DNA of 64,000 nucleotides from assembly GCA_900548205.1 (NCBI GenBank), contig URJS01000001.1:56231-120230 (forward strand). The letters are read 5' to 3'. Positions within the stretch are counted from its first letter, which is position 1. Each line of letters opens with the position of its first letter. Shown here one piece after another: positions 61,020-64,000 of the stretch. The stretch is from an uncultured Roseburia sp. Lineage in GTDB: Bacteria > Bacillota > Clostridia > Lachnospirales > Lachnospiraceae. A program made the position numbers and the translations under genes. Under the pieces are notes generated by a model. The model made no database searches and was not told the origin of the DNA. It was given only the letters and a program-made list of their open reading frames with translations.

Positions 61020-61445
61020 ATGGCAAAGAAAGTAGAAGGATATATCAAATTGCAGATTCCGGCTGGCAAGGCAACACCGGCTCCGCCAGTTGGACCTGCT
61101 CTTGGACAGCACGGCGTAAACATTGTTGAGTTTACAAAGCAGTTCAATGCCAGAACGGCAGATCAGGGCGATCTGATCATCCCGGTAGTGATCACAGTAT
61201 ATGCGGACAGAAGCTTTAGCTTCGTGACAAAGACTCCGCCTGCTCCGGTATTGATCAAGAAGGCATGCAACATCAAGTCCGGTTCTGCGAAGCCGAACAA
61301 GGAGAAGGTTGCAGTTCTCCCTAAGGCAAAGCTTCAGGAGATCGCAGAGTTAAAGATGCCGGATTTAAACGCAGCATCCTTAGAGGCAGCTATGAGCATG
61401 ATCGCCGGTACTGCAAGAAGTATGGGCGTAACAGTGGAAGAATAG
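61020..61445 (+). CDS. rplK: 50S ribosomal protein L11
   Basis: A 141-residue protein with the standard KLQIPAGKATPAPPVGPALGQHGVNI start and the C-terminal rRNA-binding domain ending GTARSMGVTVEE. AAGGAGG precedes the ATG. Confidence 0.98.
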   Translation: MAKKVEGYIKLQIPAGKATPAPPVGPALGQHGVNIVEFTKQFNARTADQGDLIIPVVITVYADRSFSFVTKTPPAPVLIKKACNIKSGSAKPNKEKVAVLPKAKLQEIAELKMPDLNAASLEAAMSMIAGTARSMGVTVEE

Positions 61446-61536
61446 AATGCAAACGCAGCATTCTTCCTAATGTATAGTAACACGAAGTAGAGTGGGAGGG
61501 TCCTCTCCCGATATGACCACAAGGAGGTTTATTTTC

Positions 61537-62232
61537 ATGAAAAGAGGAAAGAAATATCAGGACGCTGTAAAATCCTTTGACAAGAGCGCGCAGTACGATG
61601 TGGCTGAGGCGATTGGCTTGGTAAAGAAGAATGCTACAGCGAAATTTGATGAGACAATCGAGCTTCATATCAGAACGGGCTGTGATGGACGTCACGCAGA
61701 GCAGCAGATCCGTGGTGCGGTTGTACTTCCGCATGGAACAGGTAAGGCAGTGAAGGTCTTAGTATTCGCAAAGGGTACAAAGTTAGATGAGGCACAGGCA
61801 GCAGGCGCTGACTTCGTTGGAGGCGAGGAGTTGATTCCGAAGATCCAGAACGAGGGATGGCTGGATTTCGATGTTGTCGTTGCTACACCTGACATGATGG
61901 GGGTTGTTGGTCGTCTGGGACGCGTTCTCGGACCGAAGGGCTTAATGCCGAACCCGAAGGCTGGAACAGTTACTATGGATGTGACAAAGGCTGTAAACGA
62001 CATCAAGGCTGGTAAGATTGAGTACAGATTGGACAAAACAAATATTATCCATGTGCCAGTTGGAAAAGCTTCTTTTACAGAAGAACAGTTGAGCGACAAC
62101 TTCCAGACCCTTATGGGTGCTATCAACAAGGCTAAGCCGGCAAGCTTAAAGGGACAGTATATCAAGAGCGCAACTCTCGCTTCCACAATGGGACCGGGCG
62201 TGAAGCTTAACGTTACAAAGATTGCCAACTAA
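61537..62232 (+). CDS. rplA: 50S ribosomal protein L1
   Basis: A 231-residue protein; ATG 61537 after AAGGAGG gives MKRGKKYQDAVKSFD. The signature GPKGLMPNPKAGTV is present. The earlier in-frame codon at 61492 lies in the leader hairpin and is rejected. L1 may regulate its own operon; the 91-base gap before it holds a GGGAGG/TCTCCC hairpin. Confidence 0.98.
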   Translation: MKRGKKYQDAVKSFDKSAQYDVAEAIGLVKKNATAKFDETIELHIRTGCDGRHAEQQIRGAVVLPHGTGKAVKVLVFAKGTKLDEAQAAGADFVGGEELIPKIQNEGWLDFDVVVATPDMMGVVGRLGRVLGPKGLMPNPKAGTVTMDVTKAVNDIKAGKIEYRLDKTNIIHVPVGKASFTEEQLSDNFQTLMGAINKAKPASLKGQYIKSATLASTMGPGVKLNVTKIAN

Positions 62233-62239
62233 GTTTTTG

Positions 62240-62268
62240 TTGACAGACGTAATATACAATGATATAAT
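62240..62268 (+). promoter_or_regulatory. Consensus promoter of rplJL
   Basis: TTGACA (62240-62245), 17 bases, TATAAT (62263-62268): exact sigma-A consensus in both boxes and spacing. It starts 8 bases after the rplA stop. Confidence 0.95.
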
Positions 62269-62284
62269 GCAAGCGTTGTCGTAA

Positions 62285-62430
62285 GATAACGCTATGCATA
62301 ATGTGCCGAAGACAGTAGGTGCCGTAAGGCGTAACAAATTTGACCTACCGAGGGATGATTGATGGATTATCATCATGAGAATGATTTGTGACGAATCCTC
62401 CCTGCTTTGGCAGGGAGGATTTTTAGTTAT
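62285..62430 (+). promoter_or_regulatory. Ribosomal protein L10 leader with attenuator
   Basis: The 5' leader of rplJ shows the L10-leader hallmarks: CGAAGACAGTAGGTG, later CCTACCGAGG pairing with the GTAGG, then a strong terminator (AATCCTCCCTGC / GCAGGGAGGATT, TTTG loop, T-run, 62394-62424). In this family, binding of L10(L12)4 to the leader favours termination. Confidence 0.88.
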
Positions 62431-62480
62431 AAAAATCGGTTCGGCTTTTATGAAAAATCTAAAAAGGAGGTGCACGATTC

Positions 62481-63038
62481 GTGGCAAAGGTAGAATTAAA
62501 ACAGCCTATCGTACAGGAAATTTCTGAAAACATCAAAGACGCGCAGTCTGTCGTAGTAGTTGATTACCGCGGACTTACGGTTGCGGAAGATACTCAGTTG
62601 CGTAAAGCATTAAGAGAAGTCGGTGTTTCTTATAAGGTATATAAGAATACATTGGTAAGCCGTGCGGTAGAGGGAACAGAGTTCGAGAACTTAAGAGAAG
62701 TGCTTGAGGGACCGAGCGCATTTGCGATTTCAACCACAGATGCGACCGCTCCGGCAAGAGTTCTTGCTAAGTTTGCGAAGACTGCTCCGGCGCTTGAGAT
62801 CAAGGCGGGCGTTGTAGAGGGAAATTACTTTGATGCAGAGGGCATGAAGGCAATCGCCGCTGTGCCGTCAAGAGAAGAACTGCTTTCCAAATTGCTTGGA
62901 AGCTTACAGTCTCCGATTACAAATCTTGCGCGTGTTCTTAATCAGATCGCAGAGCAGGGCGGTACAGCCGATGTATCGGTAGAGACAGCAGCCGCAGAGG
63001 AACCGGCAGCAGAAGCTGCAGAGACTCCGGCAGAGTAG
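62481..63038 (+). CDS. rplJ: 50S ribosomal protein L10
   Basis: A 185-residue protein, GTG start 9 bases after GGAGGTG. VVVDYRGLTV and SYKVYKNTLVSRA are typical. The C-terminal tail after residue 165 is Ala/Glu-rich and longer than in E. coli. Stalk base; controlled by the leader upstream. Confidence 0.97.
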   Translation: MAKVELKQPIVQEISENIKDAQSVVVVDYRGLTVAEDTQLRKALREVGVSYKVYKNTLVSRAVEGTEFENLREVLEGPSAFAISTTDATAPARVLAKFAKTAPALEIKAGVVEGNYFDAEGMKAIAAVPSREELLSKLLGSLQSPITNLARVLNQIAEQGGTADVSVETAAAEEPAAEAAETPAE

Positions 63039-63093
63039 TCTAAAGAGCGTAGATGCTCATGATCATTAAAATTATTAAATGGAGGAAGAAATA

Positions 63094-63471
63094 ATGGCAA
63101 AGTTAACAACAGCAGAGTTTATTGAAGCTATCAAAGAGTTAAGCGTATTAGAGTTAAACGAGTTAGTAAAAGCTTGTGAAGAAGAGTTCGGCGTATCTGC
63201 AGCAGCAGGTGTCGTTGTGGCAGCAGCAGGCGGCGGTGAGGCAGCAGCAGCTGAGGAGAAGACTGAGTTCGACGTAGAGCTGACAGAGGTTGGTCCGAAC
63301 AAGGTTAAGGTTATCAAGGTTGTTCGTGAGGCAACTGGCTTAGGACTGAAGGAAGCGAAGGACGTTGTAGACGGCGCTCCGAAGGTGATCAAAGAGGCTG
63401 CTGATAAGGCAACTGCTGATGACATCAAGGCGAAACTTGAGGCTGAAGGCGCAAAGGTTACTTTAAAATAA
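63094..63471 (+). CDS. rplL: 50S ribosomal protein L7/L12
   Basis: A 125-residue stalk protein. ATG 63094 follows GGAGGAA and gives MAKLTTAEFIEAIKELSVLE. The Ala/Gly hinge (AAAGVVVAAAGGG) and C-terminal KTEFDVEL, VKVIKVVREATGLGLKEAK are standard. Followed by a large structured gap before rpoB. Confidence 0.98.
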   Translation: MAKLTTAEFIEAIKELSVLELNELVKACEEEFGVSAAAGVVVAAAGGGEAAAAEEKTEFDVELTEVGPNKVKVIKVVREATGLGLKEAKDVVDGAPKVIKEAADKATADDIKAKLEAEGAKVTLK

Positions 63472-63474
63472 TCG

Positions 63475-63609
63475 CGATTTAGCGGATTGAGAAAAGAAAA
63501 ACAGAGAGTTGGACATATGCTTGCATAAATGACCAGCTCTCTGTTTTTCTTTTTGAGAGCGCAACGCGTCTCGCAGAATTTTTATTCTGCGAGCAATCCG
63601 CTAAAATCG
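63475..63609 (+). terminator. Nested three-stem structure after rplL
   Basis: Outer arms CGATTTAGCGGATTG (63475-63489) and CAATCCGCTAAAATCG (63594-63609) pair with one bulge. Inside are a 14-bp terminator hairpin (AGAAAAACAGAGAG, 63495-63508, with CTCTCTGTTTTTCT, 63537-63550) and a 10-bp hairpin (63570-63593, T4 loop). A partial terminator between rplL and rpoB is known in other bacteria; the enclosing stem is the unusual part. Confidence 0.7.
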
Positions 63610-63772
63610 AAAGTAGAGCACCCAGAAAAATTATTTTCGGAGGTGCACCTCTCTTTTTGTGTGAAATGGATGGCGTATAAGACATTCATTGCGCATATTC
63701 TGCGACATAGCTGCTTGTAGCTAAATCTCTCTTTTTGCATTTTTAAAAGAAACGAAAATGTAAAGAAAGCGC

Positions 63773-63802
63773 TTGACGGGCGCTCGACACTTGTGATATC
63801 AT
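63773..63802 (+). promoter_or_regulatory. Promoter of rpoB
   Basis: TTGACG (63773-63778), 18 bases, TATCAT (63797-63802). Gives rpoB its own start with a leader of about 160 bases. Confidence 0.7.
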
Positions 63803-63970
63803 ATACGTTGCACTATTATGGAACATTGGACTCATTATGCCCTTTTTCCTAGTGTGCGCGGGAAAACTCCTATACTCTATCTTGTGGTTTGGGGGATTTT
63901 TGCGGGGAATGATGAAATTTATAATTTTTTATTATTCTTAATTTTAATAAAAACGAGAGGTGAAACGTCA

Positions 63971-64000
63971 ATGGAGAAAAACAGAATACGTCCGGTGAAA
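63971..64000 (+). CDS. rpoB: RNA polymerase beta subunit, first 10 codons
   Basis: ATG 63971 after GAGAGGTG begins MEKNRIRPVK, a usual rpoB start in Lachnospiraceae, and runs off the window. The call rests on these ten residues and on gene order after rplL. Confidence 0.88.
   Translation, partial: MEKNRIRPVK

Larger units (their letters stand above)
63472..63970 (+). other. 499-base non-coding gap between rplL and rpoB
   Basis: Holds the nested stems at 63475-63609, a second hairpin GAGGTGCACCTC followed by TCTTTTTG near 63640-63660, a promoter at 63773-63802, and an AT-rich leader. I see no supported coding sequence in it. Confidence 0.7.

Noticed and set aside
61492..61536. Upstream start for rplA
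   Set aside because: The extra residues lie in a leader hairpin, and AAGGAGG with the conserved MKRGKKY start points to 61537.
63472..63970. Small genes in the rplL-rpoB gap
   Set aside because: Short frames there overlap the hairpins and have no ribosome site or family resemblance.

Overview
The window reads as one stretch of chromosome from a motile, anaerobic, Gram-positive Clostridia bacterium, most likely a Lachnospiraceae member close to Roseburia or Eubacterium. This is inferred from the late flagellar cluster (two flgK genes, fliW-csrA, flaG), a SCIFF ranthipeptide pair, YesM/YesN-type regulation, and the order rpmG-secE-nusG-rplK-rplA-rplJ-rplL-rpoB. No search was run. No tRNA, rRNA, CRISPR array or transposase was recognised.

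Layout. (1) 1-3924: 3' part of a very large J-domain protein. (2) 4073-20847: carbohydrate region with a YesM/YesN two-component system, a GH31 gene, an ABC sugar importer, a single-domain haemoglobin, a beta-glucoside PTS with its GH1 enzyme, a secreted GH16-ricin gene, a Gfo/Idh oxidoreductase and a DUF4091 protein. Four genes here carry lesions: the GH31 gene has a frameshift, the solute-binding gene a nonsense codon, the GH16 gene both, and the first permease an apparent in-frame deletion. The ABC/GH branch therefore looks decayed, while the PTS branch is intact. (3) 20939-24784: a lipoprotein (minus strand), the SCIFF precursor and its radical SAM maturase, and an Orn/Lys/Arg decarboxylase-fold protein.

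(4) 24891-35608: late flagellar genes flgM, flgN, flgK, flgK, flgL, fliW, csrA, flaG, fliD, fliS, a small chaperone-like gene and flagellin. Sigma28-type promoters (TAAN-N15-NCCGATAT) stand before flgM, flaG, flagellin and pseB. The flagellin leader has a GGA-loop hairpin beside the Shine-Dalgarno sequence, as expected for the FliW-CsrA circuit. (5) 35697-58439: a flagellar glycosylation island. It holds two Maf transferases, the pseudaminic acid genes pseB, pseI, pseG, pseC and an spsF-like cytidylyltransferase, a FliB-type flagellin lysine methylase, two paralogous methyltransferases (one broken at a G10 and a T6 tract), a radical SAM enzyme, a TagD-like cytidylyltransferase, WbqC, and two CgeB-type glycosyltransferases. 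Inside it lies a phosphonate module: CDP-alcohol transferase, a cytidylyltransferase-PEP mutase fusion and phosphonopyruvate decarboxylase. A MntA-HepT toxin-antitoxin pair sits between two near-identical terminators.

(6) 58468-59766: a minus-strand FliD-like gene with its own sigma28-type promoter. (7) 59942-64000: rpmG, secE, nusG, rplK, rplA, an L10 leader with a consensus promoter, rplJ, rplL, a structured 499-nt gap and the start of rpoB.

The most interesting hypothesis is that the flagellar filament, or a linked surface glycan, carries pseudaminic-acid-type sugars further decorated with a CMP-activated phosphonate, with one methyltransferase possibly switched by homopolymer slippage. 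This rests on gene content and proximity only.
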